From positions 160,290 to 224,289 of the forward strand of contig JAAEAF010001099.1 of NCBI GenBank assembly GCA_011037195.1: a stretch of 64,000 nt of DNA, read 5' to 3'. The notes under the pieces are model-generated. The model worked only from the letters and a program-made list of their open reading frames with translations, was not told the origin of the DNA and searched no databases. Source of the stretch: Triatoma infestans. Lineage: Eukaryota; Arthropoda; Insecta; Hemiptera; Reduviidae. Shown in pieces: positions 34,610-44,659 of the stretch; positions within the stretch are counted from its first letter, which is position 1, and every line of letters begins with the position of its first letter. The translations under genes and the position numbers were made by a program.

Positions 34610-34861
34610 CAACAAACCAAGGATTTCTTTTATTATTTTCCACAGTAAGATTTAGAAAATATTCTTCAAAGCCGGCCACTGGATTTGCTTGCGGCTGTAC
34701 GGACAGAGTGCCTTCTACTTGAGCCTCATTACCATTGGATACTAAATCTCGAGCGCTCCATCCGTCTGATCCTATCCATGAAAAGCTACCAGTAGCGTTG
34801 CATCGTTTTACCGCTCGCATTAATTCAGCAACTTCTTGATCTGAACCGAATATTATAACAC
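34610..34861 (-). CDS. mGluR: metabotropic glutamate receptor, internal exon (ligand-binding domain, lobe 2)
   Basis: A 252-bp phase 1-1 exon, 84 codons, from acceptor gtgcag at 34862-34867 to donor GTCAGT at 34604-34609. It encodes VIIFGSDQEVAELMRAVKRC, then the ATGSFSWIGSDGW segment, and ends NKRNPWFVE after splicing. GSDGW contains the aspartate that binds the ligand amino group in family structures. RNPWF(V)EFW straddles the junction with the next exon and is nearly invariant in the family. An in-frame ATG lies just upstream inside the intron (34887-34889), but the acceptor and the join to the previous exon show it is not a start codon. Confidence 0.94.
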
Positions 34862-35815
34862 CTGCACATTCAAAAGTTTTTAATTTCATGTTAATATAAT
34901 AATTTGACGAAGAAAAAGAAAAATATAAAAGTTTTGTTTTGACTCTCTGTCCGCTTTGTAATAAAAATTAAAATGAAGGTTCGCCTAACTAACCCACTAA
35001 CTACACTGGCCTGGCTATTTAATCCAACTAACGTAACTAGATTTGGAAAGTAAGTCTTGCGTGAAGTTTAAAGGCCTGTTTTTTTCTATCCGAGGAGCCT
35101 TTCTATCCGACATATCAAGAGCATTTCTATTTCCTCATCTTCTTGGCAAAAAACTACAAAGGCTGTCTTCTGTCAGGCTCAAGAGAGAATGTGCCTCTTA
35201 AGTCTATGTTGGATGATAATAGGACAACAAACTAATTGCCACACAGTCTTGTTGGAACAGCTTTGCTAAAAATATATCTGTCAAGAAATGCAGATCTGAT
35301 AATTTACGAAAGAACACTTACCCTTATGGTTATCTGTGCAAGTGAAACCTGAATGGTAACAAATGAGAACGAGCGGAAAATACTCCGAAAAATAAATGGC
35401 TCTGTATACCGAAACGGAGAATGGAAAATCCCCATGAATGCTTAGTTTCAAATTGTTATCCAAGATGGACTTTCTGGCTGTTATTAATTTGGACTCGTGA
35501 CTTGAGCTTTTGGAGCTTTATCGATAGTTAGAATTTATACGAAGAATGCATGGCAATCTGGAAGACAAGTGTAGGAAAAACTGTAGGTTCTAACGGCTCA
35601 AGGATGACGAGAAATTTGAAAAATTAGAATGAAAATATCGAGAGATAAGGCAGATGACAGGGAAAGAAGAGGAAAGATAGCTGAGAAACCAGCATCCTCC
35701 AGCCTTGTTTTGTGTAACATGATTCATCCATTTTATATGTGTCACACTATGAATACACCATGTTATTCAAATCAAAGATGTTGAAACTTGGAACAAAATG
35801 ACCAGCTACACTTAC

Positions 35816-35960
35816 CTTTGGCACGAGGTTTTGTCTGCAGTTTAACAATTATACTATCATATACATTGTCTTCGGCCACACCGGAATCTTTAACCAATTT
35901 CTCTTTGACTGCTATACAAATACCATGTTTATCCAATAACACTTCTAATTCTTCAAATGC
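35816..35960 (-). CDS. mGluR: metabotropic glutamate receptor, internal exon (ligand-binding domain)
   Basis: A 145-bp exon running from acceptor ttttcaag (phase 0) to donor GTAAGT (phase 1). It encodes AFEELEVLLDKHGICIAVKE, then a KLVKDSGVAED segment and a QTKPRAKG ending. It joins the preceding NYGIK to give the contiguous family sequence NYGIKAFEELE, which confirms both splice sites. This is the hinge-proximal part of lobe 2 of the extracellular domain. The KEKLVKDSGVAE block is typical of arthropod group II-like receptors (recalled family knowledge). The reading frame stays open for some codons into both introns, so the exon limits rest on splice signals and on the join. Confidence 0.93.
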
Positions 35961-36400
35961 CTTGAAAAAAGTCATAAAGTTTTTTTTTAAACTTGGCATG
36001 TCAAAAATGTAGTTTTAGATCAACTGAGAGACATGCTACTTTACTAATAAAGATGGAGGGAATTCAAAAGCTTCATGCTTCAAAATTCAAAAGCAAAACC
36101 TTCAATGAGTAGCATAAAGGGTGTTCTACATTATACAGCGTTCAAAATAAACATGTCCTCTAGAATATCTTAGCATTCAGCATAGTAATGAACAATATTT
36201 TAAGAAAATTAACAGCAAAGCTCTTAACCTTGGTTAATTATCGGAAAAGAATTATATATATATATATACATTTACAAATAATTGGACTAATTCTCAACTT
36301 TAAATTTATTAAGTTTCAACAAGCTCAAATATAATTTGTTCAAAATAAATTAAAGTCGTATCAAAGGAAAAAAAAATAAATAAAAATCAACAATAGCCAC

Positions 36401-36571
36401 CTTAATACCATAGTTGGATTCTTCATAAATTATGGATACATAACTCCATCCAAGCCTTTTTACCAATTCAACCATCGCTTGTACCTGATGATGATCTGAC
36501 GGAATTGTTCTAGTAAAATATTCAAATCTTTGCTTGTTACTTAATTCTGGACTTGTGGAAAAATATGATAC
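36401..36571 (-). CDS. mGluR: metabotropic glutamate receptor, internal exon (ligand-binding domain)
   Basis: A 171-bp phase 0-0 exon, 57 codons. It begins after acceptor ttcag with VSYFSTSPELSNKQRF and ends with YEESNYGIK before donor GTGGCT. It carries three hallmarks of the glutamate-binding Venus flytrap: the STS segment, the TIPSD motif followed by QVQAMVELVKRLGWSYVSII, and the NYG tyrosine that stacks on the ligand in crystallised family members (family knowledge). The intron to the upstream exon is 5083 bp (36572-41654) and is packed with decayed transposons; the intron to the next exon is 440 bp. The donor GTGGCT is weaker than the usual GTAAGT, but it is the only position that keeps frame and protein similarity. 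Confidence 0.93.
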
Positions 36572-36875
36572 CTGAAGAAAACAAAAAAAATTAGTTTTCT
36601 ACTTGATAGAATTTAAGCTAATGTTAGTTACCTAAATGAAATTATATGCAAAATTTGCATTTAAAGCAGGGTAGTAAATGCGGAGCAGGTCATTTTACCA
36701 TAAGTGAACTCCGAACTATGTTAAAAAATATTTATAATTATCCTCAACTTCTTTATTGGTAATATTAATCATCAATTTATTCTTTATTAGAAAAATTGTT
36801 AATTATATGATTTGACATCTGTAGTGGATTTTTATAGGACCCAACAGAGAATTGTAGAAAAGTACACGCACTATT

Positions 36876-36912
36876 TTTCAGGGGGGCTTAACGTCCACTA
36901 CCAAATTAGGTA
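36876..36912 (-). mobile_element. SINE-3 tail fragment
   Basis: GGGGGGCTTAACGTCCACTA followed by CCAAATTAGG only; matches the conserved 3' block of SINE-3. Confidence 0.75.
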
Positions 36913-37148
36913 ATTATTTTATAAACTAATGGGCAGTTACAATGTTCATATCCACTATAGCAATCTTTCTTCTCACTGACTATTGAAGTTACTGATAAAC
37001 TGAACTGAACATAAGAGTACTGCAGCGACTTTACAGCACTGATATTATAGAAAGGAGAGAAGAATGATAGACTGAACTGGCAGAATGTTTGCTTCCTGAT
37101 GCTTTCTTGAGATTTCTTGAAGACCTTTTCCTTAGGCATGCTTACATA

Positions 37149-37880
37149 TAAAGGGTCTCCCACTTAAACGGGCCACTTTTGAAATAACTCTTTAACGAAG
37201 GAAGACATCTAAAAATAGACATAAACATTGTTGAAGTATTTTTGCTCTAGTTTATAATTGTGTCAGAATTTTTTGATTTTACTGCCGCCTTTTTGACCCC
37301 CACTTTTTACTACTGCATTGAAAGCTATTTAAAAAATGAAAAAAAAATGCCGTTAATTTCACTTCAATATTTCAAACTGTTGCCGAGATATTCAATCGTA
37401 AAGATGAAATTTTGGACGTTTTTTTTCCTCCTTCTTTGTTTCTATAGTCTAAAATTAAAAGCGGATTTTCTTATTAATTTCTAATAAATAAGAGAGTTCA
37501 AATGCTGATAAAACTTAAAACCTATTTTAAAACCATAAGGACTTAAAAAATTAGGTAAAACATCATTAAAACAAAACAATTTTCCAATTTATTTACAAAA
37601 ATCGATAAAAAAATATTTCCTATTTATTCAAAATGACCTCTTAGGTTTAAACGGCACAAGCGCAGTCACTGCCCAACAGATAAAGTTGCTAATCATATCA
37701 TATCCTGCCAGAATTGCTAAGCAGAATTGCATTAAGTCTTCTCTAAGTGCTTCTGGAGTTTTTGGTTCCTTGGTTCCTTGGCATAAATTTTTGCTCTGAG
37801 ACATCCACAAAGAAAAAAATCAAGAGGGGTTAAATCTGGCGATCTGGAAGGCCAATTTACCGGTCCCTGACTCCCGATCC
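37149..37880 (-). pseudogene. decayed mariner-type transposase, C-terminal part and terminus
   Basis: The reverse strand near 37870 reads GPVNWPSRSPDLTPLDFFL, the third-aspartate block of the same DUF4817-type transposase group as the intact element at 42274. It is followed by an open stretch to 37628 that fits the usual C-terminal region (KEPKTPEALREDLM). A stop interrupts the frame just upstream. At the low end, AGGGTCTCCCACTTAAACGG followed by GCCACTTTTGAAATAAC looks like the terminal repeat typical of that group. The N-terminal half and the other terminus were not found; 37950-38240 may be remnant sequence. It lies inside the receptor intron. Confidence 0.65.
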
Positions 37881-39220
37881 AAAATTTTGAAGAAGTTTAC
37901 AAAATGTATACGCAGACTAATTATTTAAAACCAATTAGATTTCATAATTTAAGTCACCTGATAAAATCTGAAGAAATTCCAGGAATATTCATGTTTATGC
38001 GCAAATTTTAGTACTATCAAAAATATTAAGAAAATATTTAAAAAGGGAAAACCATAGTGGAAAACAACTATTTTAACAACAATGTATCTGAGAGCTAGCA
38101 ACATTATAAACAACCTTCCATTATGGAGCCAACTACATTGCTCTTCCACTTGGACGTGATCCAATAACAAACCATTGTCAGAAAATTCTTGCTTATATTT
38201 AACTGTAGTGGAGTAAGGGAAACCTGATGTTGACATAATTCAAACGCCGGAGGACAGGGCAAGTGGATAGGGCAAGGCAATTACAATATATTTTGATAGC
38301 TGGGAGTTCAACTCAAAAAATATTGCTTTACTAGTTTTTCTATCCAGTAGCTTGTAAGTTTATTTACTACAAATATATATATAAAGCGGCTAATACTTTA
38401 TTTCCAATTTGATTTATTTATGTATTTATTTTTTTATTTAAGTCATTTAATTCATTACAATAGCATTTTCGAATTAAGTATAGTAATGCCTATTTTTTCA
38501 GATGGGCAATTCTTCCAATATCGATCAGACATCGTGAACGGAGGTGGTTGGCTGGATCATTTAATCTCTCAACTCTAATCACTCTGGTAGAGCGGGATCG
38601 CATTTGCTAACAGTTAGTGTTGACAGAAATAGCGAAACTTTATTGTTCTAAAATTTTTAGTCATTTTTTGTCTACTAATTTTTCCCCATATTCCACTATT
38701 TCAACTTTCATTCAGAAGATTGGTCCTCAAAAATTGAATGTTTCAAGTTCAATTTTGGTTGCCATCAGTGCGATATATCAAGTTAATATATATCTGGTGA
38801 AGCTTATTCCAAGATGAGTCTGGTTTGAGCAGTCATACTGTGCACACGTTTCTAAACTCTCTCTGTTTTTGTTATTTTTTCTAGTAGTTGCGAAGGAGTT
38901 TATTAATTAAAAATTTGTGAGATTTATAGAGCTATTACTGCGTGTCAGTTTTATTATTTTAAAAGTGTTAATTTCTTCAGTGTTTAGAAATAATTAAAAA
39001 CATTATTTCAACTTATTAGTATCAGTAGATTTGACGTCACTTGACCTTGACTAGTTACAGCAGTATGGTAACAAACAGGTGAACTTTACTGTTTATAAGT
39101 AGTGAAATTGAGCCACTAACTTATTATACTTCATACTTATCTATATTTTTACACCATACTCTTAATTAGAAAAAAATTATATAAAAAAAATGCCGTATAC
39201 TCTGTGCACCTGAAGTGCCT

Positions 39221-39625
39221 CTGAACTGTGCACTGTTTGTAACATGTACAAGTTGGAAACCCTCGATCACATTTTGTTGGAATGCCCAGTATATAACCCA
39301 TATAGAGAAAGGTTTCTCAGAAATTATATTTTGCCACAATCCTCTTTAAGAGACAATGTATTAAATATTTTGGACATTAATAGTGCAGAAAAATGCAACC
39401 ATGTATACTATTTCATTAGTGGGGTTTTGAAATTAAGATCTTTTATTTTTAATGAGTAGATTTGTATTTATTTAGTTATCTCAGGTATTTATGTGCTTAC
39501 TTATTTCATTTTAATCTAAGAATGTTTTCTTTTTTTTCTTTGTTTATATATTGTATGTCAAAGCAAACCAGACTCCCTGTAATATGTAATATTTCATAAA
39601 TACAGAAATTTATTATTATTATTAT
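39221..39625 (+). pseudogene. LINE 3' end: ORF2 C-terminus, 3' UTR and (TTA)n tail
   Basis: The frame ending at 39459 reads CTVCNMYKLETLDHILLEC, a C-x2-C-x9-H-x4-C zinc finger of the kind that ends ORF2 of I/jockey/R1 LINEs, then PVYNPYRERF and a stop. A 3' UTR of about 150 bp ends in (TTA)n at 39609-39625. A stop directly upstream (TGA before AGTGCC) and the lack of the rest show 5' truncation. Confidence 0.75.
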
Positions 39626-39639
39626 TCCAAAAATAATAA

Positions 39640-40030
39640 AGCAGTGCATTATTATTATTATTCGTCTGTAAGGAGGGACAAAGCTCTATTCTTTCCAAAG
39701 CTCCACTGAGTTAAAAATCTAGACCCGAATGAACCTAAGATTATAACAGCACAAACAAATCGGAAAGCAACCCTGAGGGGAAAGAGCCAAACTCTTGGAT
39801 CTTCAAACTAATCTCCCCATAACCCAAGCAATCTGTCTTAAGATGAAAGGTTATTTTCCCTCCTCTGCCTTGCAAACTTTACAAGAGCCCGCCCGACATA
39901 AGCCTCATTTTACAAAAATGTCTCTTTAAATCACCATACCCAGTAAGGGATCCTAAAAGGAGTTTAAGAGATATTCCTGAAAGACACATCAACATTTCAT
40001 TATTGGTCCTATCCCGTCCAATATTTTAGA
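39640..40030 (-). pseudogene. LINE fragment, same family as 51095-52075
   Basis: The minus strand gives LLGSLTGYGDLKRHF and KMRLMSG with stops, the decayed equivalent of VGSLTGHCGLRRHLYIMGLM at 51400-51480. The 3' end abuts an (AAT)n tract that faces the tail of the previous LINE. Confidence 0.65.
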
Positions 40031-41654
40031 CTGTCGACAATCAGCCGACTGTCGAGAATGCTAGTAGTTCATTCTATGAAGTTGTAGTATCTCAAAGATA
40101 CGGGCCGAAAATCTCAAAGTGATTGACTTTAATACTTTTTAAAATGGAGATCTTCAAGCTTGTACTCATGATCAGGAGCACATAACAAATGAATTCCAAG
40201 AGAAATAATGATTAGAAAAGGTAAATAAACATTATTATCGATGCAGCAGTGGGCTTATTATCCTTTTCAAATTTTACAATGCAGTTTAATTTGGTAGAGA
40301 ACCCTCTTGTTCATTGTCCTTCTTATAGAAGATGAATAGGTATTTTGGGCTTGTTCGGAACTTCTTTTCATGGAAAATCGCCAGAACATTAGTTAGAGGC
40401 GTCAGATTTCTTAATCCAAATTTTGTAATAAGTCATATTTGAAAATCATGCACTACGTCAGGCAACTTAAACATCAAAGTAAAGAAATTTATTCATTTTT
40501 TTTTTCGATTGTATTAATTGCATTAAGAGAAAGTTGTGTGATCGTTTCACACCAGTTTTAGTTGGAAGTTTTGAATGGGTGAAAGGCAAGTTTATACTTT
40601 ATCATCTGTAACTGCAGATGAAAAGAGATGAAACATGAACAAGTGTAATGGTGAACATAAAAACTTGTTCCACATTAGAAACTTGTTCTCTTTTAGCCTC
40701 TTCTGTGCAGTATATATTTCCTTTTATGAAAATACACACTTTATTAAAATATGCTTCATACATTTTCATAAAGGTAGTCTTTTCTCGCTTCCTTTGTTTT
40801 TTGTAATAATATTTTTTATTGCGTTAGTGAAATTGTTTCAACTGTAAGAATAGAACTACGATTTTCCAAATAAAAATCACATATTGCTATCCAACGCTGT
40901 TTAAAACACCGAATGAGGTTGTCAGAAAGAAGAAAAGTTGTGTAGAATTGATTAAGAGCATTGGAGTCATTGTGACCAGTATTGTAGCGCCAAGTTTAAT
41001 GCGTAGAAATGAAAGCCACTTTTCTCGGAGGGGTGGGAGTGAGCCGGGATTGGCTAACCTGGCACTTTGTGAATATTGTCTAAAAAGTGTAAACAAATTT
41101 TAACCTGCATTTAAGAATAAGGGGTTATGGTTTTTCATTACCTGGTTATGGTTAGAATGATAGTAATAAATCGTATGAAAGTATTTATTGGTATGTGAGT
41201 TGTAATTGAATGCATTTAATTGTATAAATATATTTATTCATAAGATATTTGTCAATAGGTATTTGGAAAAATGTAAAGGTATTTAAATATTAAATATTAT
41301 TAAAAATGCAAGCTGGATGTAATCGGAAGAATTGTATTGAAAAAACTTGCAATGATTATCAAACTTTCCATTTATTCTGTACAGAAATATGTTATCAAAA
41401 ATCATATCTATACAGAATAGTAATCTGAGCATAAGCCCCAAATTTTAGAAAAAAAATATAACGCAAAATAAATTTATAAACCGGAAATAAAATAAGCATC
41501 ATGTTGGACGAGGCTGAGAGTATGGGAAAAAGTGCATTATAAATAGATAATAAATGCGATCTTTATTTTTACCAATTTTTTTGTTTTTATAAGAAAAGGA
41601 TTATAAATAAAAAAAATACAAAAACAATTCATGCACAAATTTGTGAAAACAAAC

Positions 41655-41800
41655 CTGTGGAATTTTAAACAACCTTAACAGATTGGCCACCTGCACAGAT
41701 GTTACGCTCGACGCTGCTCCTACAACTCCAGATATAACCTTTCTGGCTCGTGCTGTTTTATTGCAAGTTGGCTCAGCGTCATCCAGATTGCTTATCGAAC
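41655..41800 (-). CDS. mGluR: metabotropic glutamate receptor, internal exon (ligand-binding domain, lobe 1)
   Basis: First of five exons seen of a class C G-protein-coupled receptor for glutamate, a plasma-membrane protein of neurons. The exon opens after an acceptor (ttgtag at 41801-41806) in phase 1 and ends at a donor (GT at 41654-41653) in phase 0. It encodes about 48 residues ending GVVGAASSVTSVQVANLLRL then FKIPQ. The SSV and QVANLLRLF-IPQ signature is the segment of the Venus-flytrap domain whose serines contact the alpha-amino acid in this family. The next exon continues with VSYFSTSPELSNK, exactly as in family members. An upstream exon with the signal peptide and N-terminus must exist above 41800; I looked and did not recognise it. 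The DD41D transposon at 42121-43438 lies just upstream, probably in the preceding intron. The likely orthologue is the single insect group II-like receptor; orthology is inferred from motifs, not from a search. Confidence 0.9.
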
Positions 41801-41840
41801 CTACAACATACGTATAAAAGAAAACATTTGTCAACATCTA

Positions 41841-42118
41841 TATTATATATTTTTGTTACGTCTAAATTTGTTTTTTAAAGAAATAATATCATTGTGAGTA
41901 TGGTGTCAAATTGTTGATAAAAGAAACAAAAAAGTAAAGTCAAACCACATGGATCACCTGGCAGGACATAGTTTTGGGAAGAATTGAAGGAAATATTATT
42001 CTGAATCAAGAAGTAGTACGGCGGGCAGATGAAATAAGATTCCAAAGTTTAAGCCTTCAAAAGGATGGCAAACGGTATCATATTTCTCTTGAAATTGTTC
42101 AAATTTCATTGTATTATA
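41841..42118. other. upstream flank of receptor exon, no feature
   Basis: AT-rich; no upstream receptor exon recognised. Confidence 0.4.
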
Positions 42119-42120
42119 TA

Positions 42121-42238
42121 TAGGTTGTCCCTAAAGGTACTTTACAACTTCACAATGCAATAACTTGAATTGTAATTGATGTAGAGAAAATAACTTTAGT
42201 TTATCTAATGCTCCATCTCATAAAGTTTTTTTTTCCCT
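42121..42238 (+). repeat. 5' terminal inverted repeat of the DD41D element
   Basis: Pairs with 43321-43438. The conserved run includes AAGGTACTTTACAACTTCAC and the block TTATCTAATGCTCCATCTCA near the inner end. It ends a short distance before the transposase ATG. Confidence 0.9.
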
Positions 42239-42273
42239 CGTGTTTCAGATAACAGGAAACAAGAATAAGAATA

Positions 42274-43320
42274 ATGGCGACCCCACAAGAAAAGGCACAA
42301 TGTGTGAAGTGGTTTATTGAAACCAGATCTGACATTCAGACACAGAGAAACTTCAGGACACGATTTAACAAGAATCCACCCTCTCGACCATCAATAAGAA
42401 AGTGGTACAACAACTTCATGGAGACAGGCTGTGTTGATATAAAGCCTCATACTGGCCGGCCCGAAACGAGTGATGCAGACGTCGAACGCATACGTGTAGC
42501 TTTCCAGCGTTCGCCACAGAAGTCGATTCGAAGGGCCTCACAGGAACTGCAAATCCCTCGCACAACAGTGCACAGGGTACTCCGAAAACGTCTTCAGTTG
42601 TACCCATATCGTCTGCAATTACTGCAGGCACTTGAGCCAAATGATAGACCGAAGCGCATGCAATTTGCTGTGGAAATTCTGACACGTGTGGAAGAGGATA
42701 ACAATTTCCTTAATAATTTCCTTAATGTGGCTTTCTCCGATGAATCGACTTTTCATGTGTGTGGAAGAGTCAATACACACAATGTCCGCATCTGGGGGTC
42801 AGTAAACCCACATGCTTTGAGAGAAGTGGTGCGTGATAGCCCCAAAGTTAATGTGTGGTGTTGTGTCATGATTGATCGCATTATTGGACCATTCTTTTTT
42901 GCAGAAAACACAGTTAATGGTACCAATTACCTTGACATGCTGCAGATGTATCTGATACCTCAATTAGCTGATCGACAACCAACAGTCTTTTTTCAGCAAG
43001 ATGGTGCACCATCACATTGGGCTCTTAACGTAAGAGAGGTCCTGGACGTCACCTTTCCGCAACGTTGGATTGGAAGAGGTGGCCCCATTTCCTGGCCTCC
43101 TAGGTCCCCTGACATGACATCCTTAGACTTTTTTCTCTGGGGTTACGTTAAAGACAAAGTTTATCGTACTCCTATCAATGATATCAACGATCTGAAGAAC
43201 AGATTCACCGATGCCATTGTCACTGTTGATGAACACATGTTACGGCGATTGTGGATGGAAGTTGAATACCGATTAGATATCGTACGTGCCACAAGAGGTG
43301 CGCATATTGAAGTGGACTAA
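42274..43320 (+). CDS. DD41D transposase, full length
   Basis: A 348-residue transposase that would cut and paste the surrounding element. Residues 1-60 form a first helix-turn-helix, followed by a GRP linker (about 60-63: TGRPETS) and a second helix-turn-helix (about 70-110, with IPRTTVHRVLRK). The catalytic DDD triad is visible as D156 (AFSDES), D243 (FQQDGAPSH) and D285 (SPDMTSLDFFLWG). There are 41 residues between the second and third acids, hence DD41D. The ATG at 42274 is the first in the element and gives a normal family length. A perfect 12-bp tandem duplication at 42703-42726 inserts NFLN twice just before the first catalytic strand; it keeps frame but may affect folding. This type of transposase is common in insects. 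I infer potential activity from integrity only. Confidence 0.95.
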   Translation: MATPQEKAQCVKWFIETRSDIQTQRNFRTRFNKNPPSRPSIRKWYNNFMETGCVDIKPHTGRPETSDADVERIRVAFQRSPQKSIRRASQELQIPRTTVHRVLRKRLQLYPYRLQLLQALEPNDRPKRMQFAVEILTRVEEDNNFLNNFLNVAFSDESTFHVCGRVNTHNVRIWGSVNPHALREVVRDSPKVNVWCCVMIDRIIGPFFFAENTVNGTNYLDMLQMYLIPQLADRQPTVFFQQDGAPSHWALNVREVLDVTFPQRWIGRGGPISWPPRSPDMTSLDFFLWGYVKDKVYRTPINDINDLKNRFTDAIVTVDEHMLRRLWMEVEYRLDIVRATRGAHIEVD

Positions 43321-43438
43321 ACAAGAAAAAAAACTTTATGAGATGGAGCATTAGATAAACTAAAGTTGGTTTCTGTACATCAATTACAATTCAAGTTATT
43401 GCGTTGTGAAGTTGTAAAGTACCTTTTGGGACACCCGA
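43321..43438 (-). repeat. 3' terminal inverted repeat of the DD41D element
   Basis: Inverted copy of 42121-42238, starting directly after the transposase stop codon, so the repeat nearly abuts the coding region. It is followed by the TA target site at 43439-43440. Confidence 0.9.
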
Positions 43439-43440
43439 TA

Positions 43441-43855
43441 TATTAATAAACATGTTTTAATCCCTAGCTTCGCATATTTTCACATTTGGCGACCCCCGTT
43501 GAGCACAGAGCTCAATACGCTGCTTATATATCTACTTTAAACAAAAAATGATGTCTTTCTACCAGGCTTCGAATTTCGACTATTCAATAGCATGTTGACA
43601 GCTAGTTTGGGCGTTAAGTCGTAGATAAATATAAATAAATAAATCTATTTATTTAATATCCATTCTTAACATTTTTAAGATCTTTAACAGCCCTTCTTAA
43701 CATCTCTCATATAAAAATACAGAAATATCGTTAGAAGAATGATTATAAAGTTATAAACAAGTCCCAGAAATAATAATGAATGCATAAAGTAATAATAAAG
43801 AAAAATTAATAATTTTTTTCCCTATTATTTTAAGACTATTTAAGTAAAACTAATT
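43441..43855. other. no gene recognised
   Basis: AT-rich sequence after the DD41D element. Confidence 0.45.
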
Positions 43856-43857
43856 AT

Positions 43858-44278
43858 TTATACTTCCGATATCAATGTTCCGGGGGAGGAGTGAGGTTGT
43901 ACGTTTCTCTAGTATTTCTATTTTAATGAGATGTTTATAAGGCAATGGCCAGATTTACTTCTTTTTTTTTTTAACGTTACAGATACCATTGGTGCCTTTC
44001 TTCAGGAGCTCTGCAAAATTAATTAGTGAAAAGGTACATTGTATCTTTGTCATGTGTTTTTTATGCACACAGTAAAAGTCAATAGCGAGAAATCGCAATA
44101 TTTTGCAAACTATATATTCTATCTTTATAAAAGTGGAAAAGGACCCGGGCTTGAAAGTTTTGCTGGGAATTTCAAAATTTGTATATTCTAGAGGAAAGTT
44201 AGTTTTTTCTTTCTCAAATTCGACAAATATGACGCGATCGTGAGACTTCCTCTCTCTTACAATCGTAAGAGAAAGTAG
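43858..44278 (+). repeat. family R fragment
   Basis: CTTCCGATATCAATGTTCCG start and GACGCGATCGTGAGACTTCC / TCTCTTACAATCGTAAGAGA AAGT end. Confidence 0.55.
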
Positions 44279-44435
44279 TTTAGAATTTTTTTATTTGTTA
44301 AAGGCTAATTGCCTATACAAAGAAGAGTTGATGTTTTACATCAGCAAATAAACTTGTAGAAATAGAAAGAAAATTATACTAATTAAGAGAGTGAAAAAAT
44401 AAAACAAAATAAACACTACCATTAACAACAAAGAT

Positions 44436-44655
44436 GATAAACTAATAATAATAATAATAATAATAATACACCTCCACACCTGCCGCATTGTAAGGGAAGT
44501 GCTAAGGGAAGACGCCAGAGACTAGCACGGACATATTTTTCTATTTCTTTTGTCTTTATCATAGGACAATTGTCCGGTTCCAGTAAGAACCATAATATCA
44601 AATACTGAAAACAGGTTCCTCCCTTGCCTGCGGGCCGCGAGGGATTGTAAAAAAA
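44436..44655 (-). mobile_element. LINE 3' end fragment
   Basis: The minus strand runs from an A/T-rich start through CCCTCGCGGCCCGCAGGC and GGAACCGGACAATTG to a (TTA)n tail at 44437-44468, the tail type seen at 39609 and 51100. Noncoding, probably 3' UTR. Confidence 0.5.
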
Positions 44656-44659
44656 AAAA

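Larger units (their letters stand above)
36572..41654 (-). other. 5.1-kb intron of the receptor gene
   Basis: Sequence between two in-phase exons, with GT at 41654-41653 and AG before 36571. It holds a SINE-3 tail (36876-36912), a mariner-type transposase remnant (37149-37880), a second SINE-3 scrap near 38485, two LINE fragments (39221-39625 plus, 39640-40030 minus) and a family R terminus near 40527. No further exon was recognised. The stretches 38240-39200 and 40030-41650 are AT-rich without recognisable genes. Confidence 0.85.
42121..43438 (+). mobile_element. complete DD41D mariner-superfamily transposon
   Basis: An IS630/Tc1/mariner-type DNA transposon, 1318 bp, flanked by TA on both sides (42119-42120 and 43439-43440), the target duplication of this superfamily. 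Inverted repeats of about 118 bp (42121-42238 and 43321-43438) match at all but about seven positions and one T-run length. The outer bases read TAGGTTGTCCCTAAAGG and, inverted, TCGGGTGTCCCAAAAGG. The single gene fills the space between the repeats with no frameshift or stop. An intact reading frame with about 94 percent identical inverted repeats suggests fairly recent insertion. It lies 321 bp upstream of the first receptor exon seen, probably inside an intron. Confidence 0.93.

Noticed and set aside
42416..42685. 89-codon minus-strand open frame
   Set aside because: Shadow of the transposase gene on the other strand.
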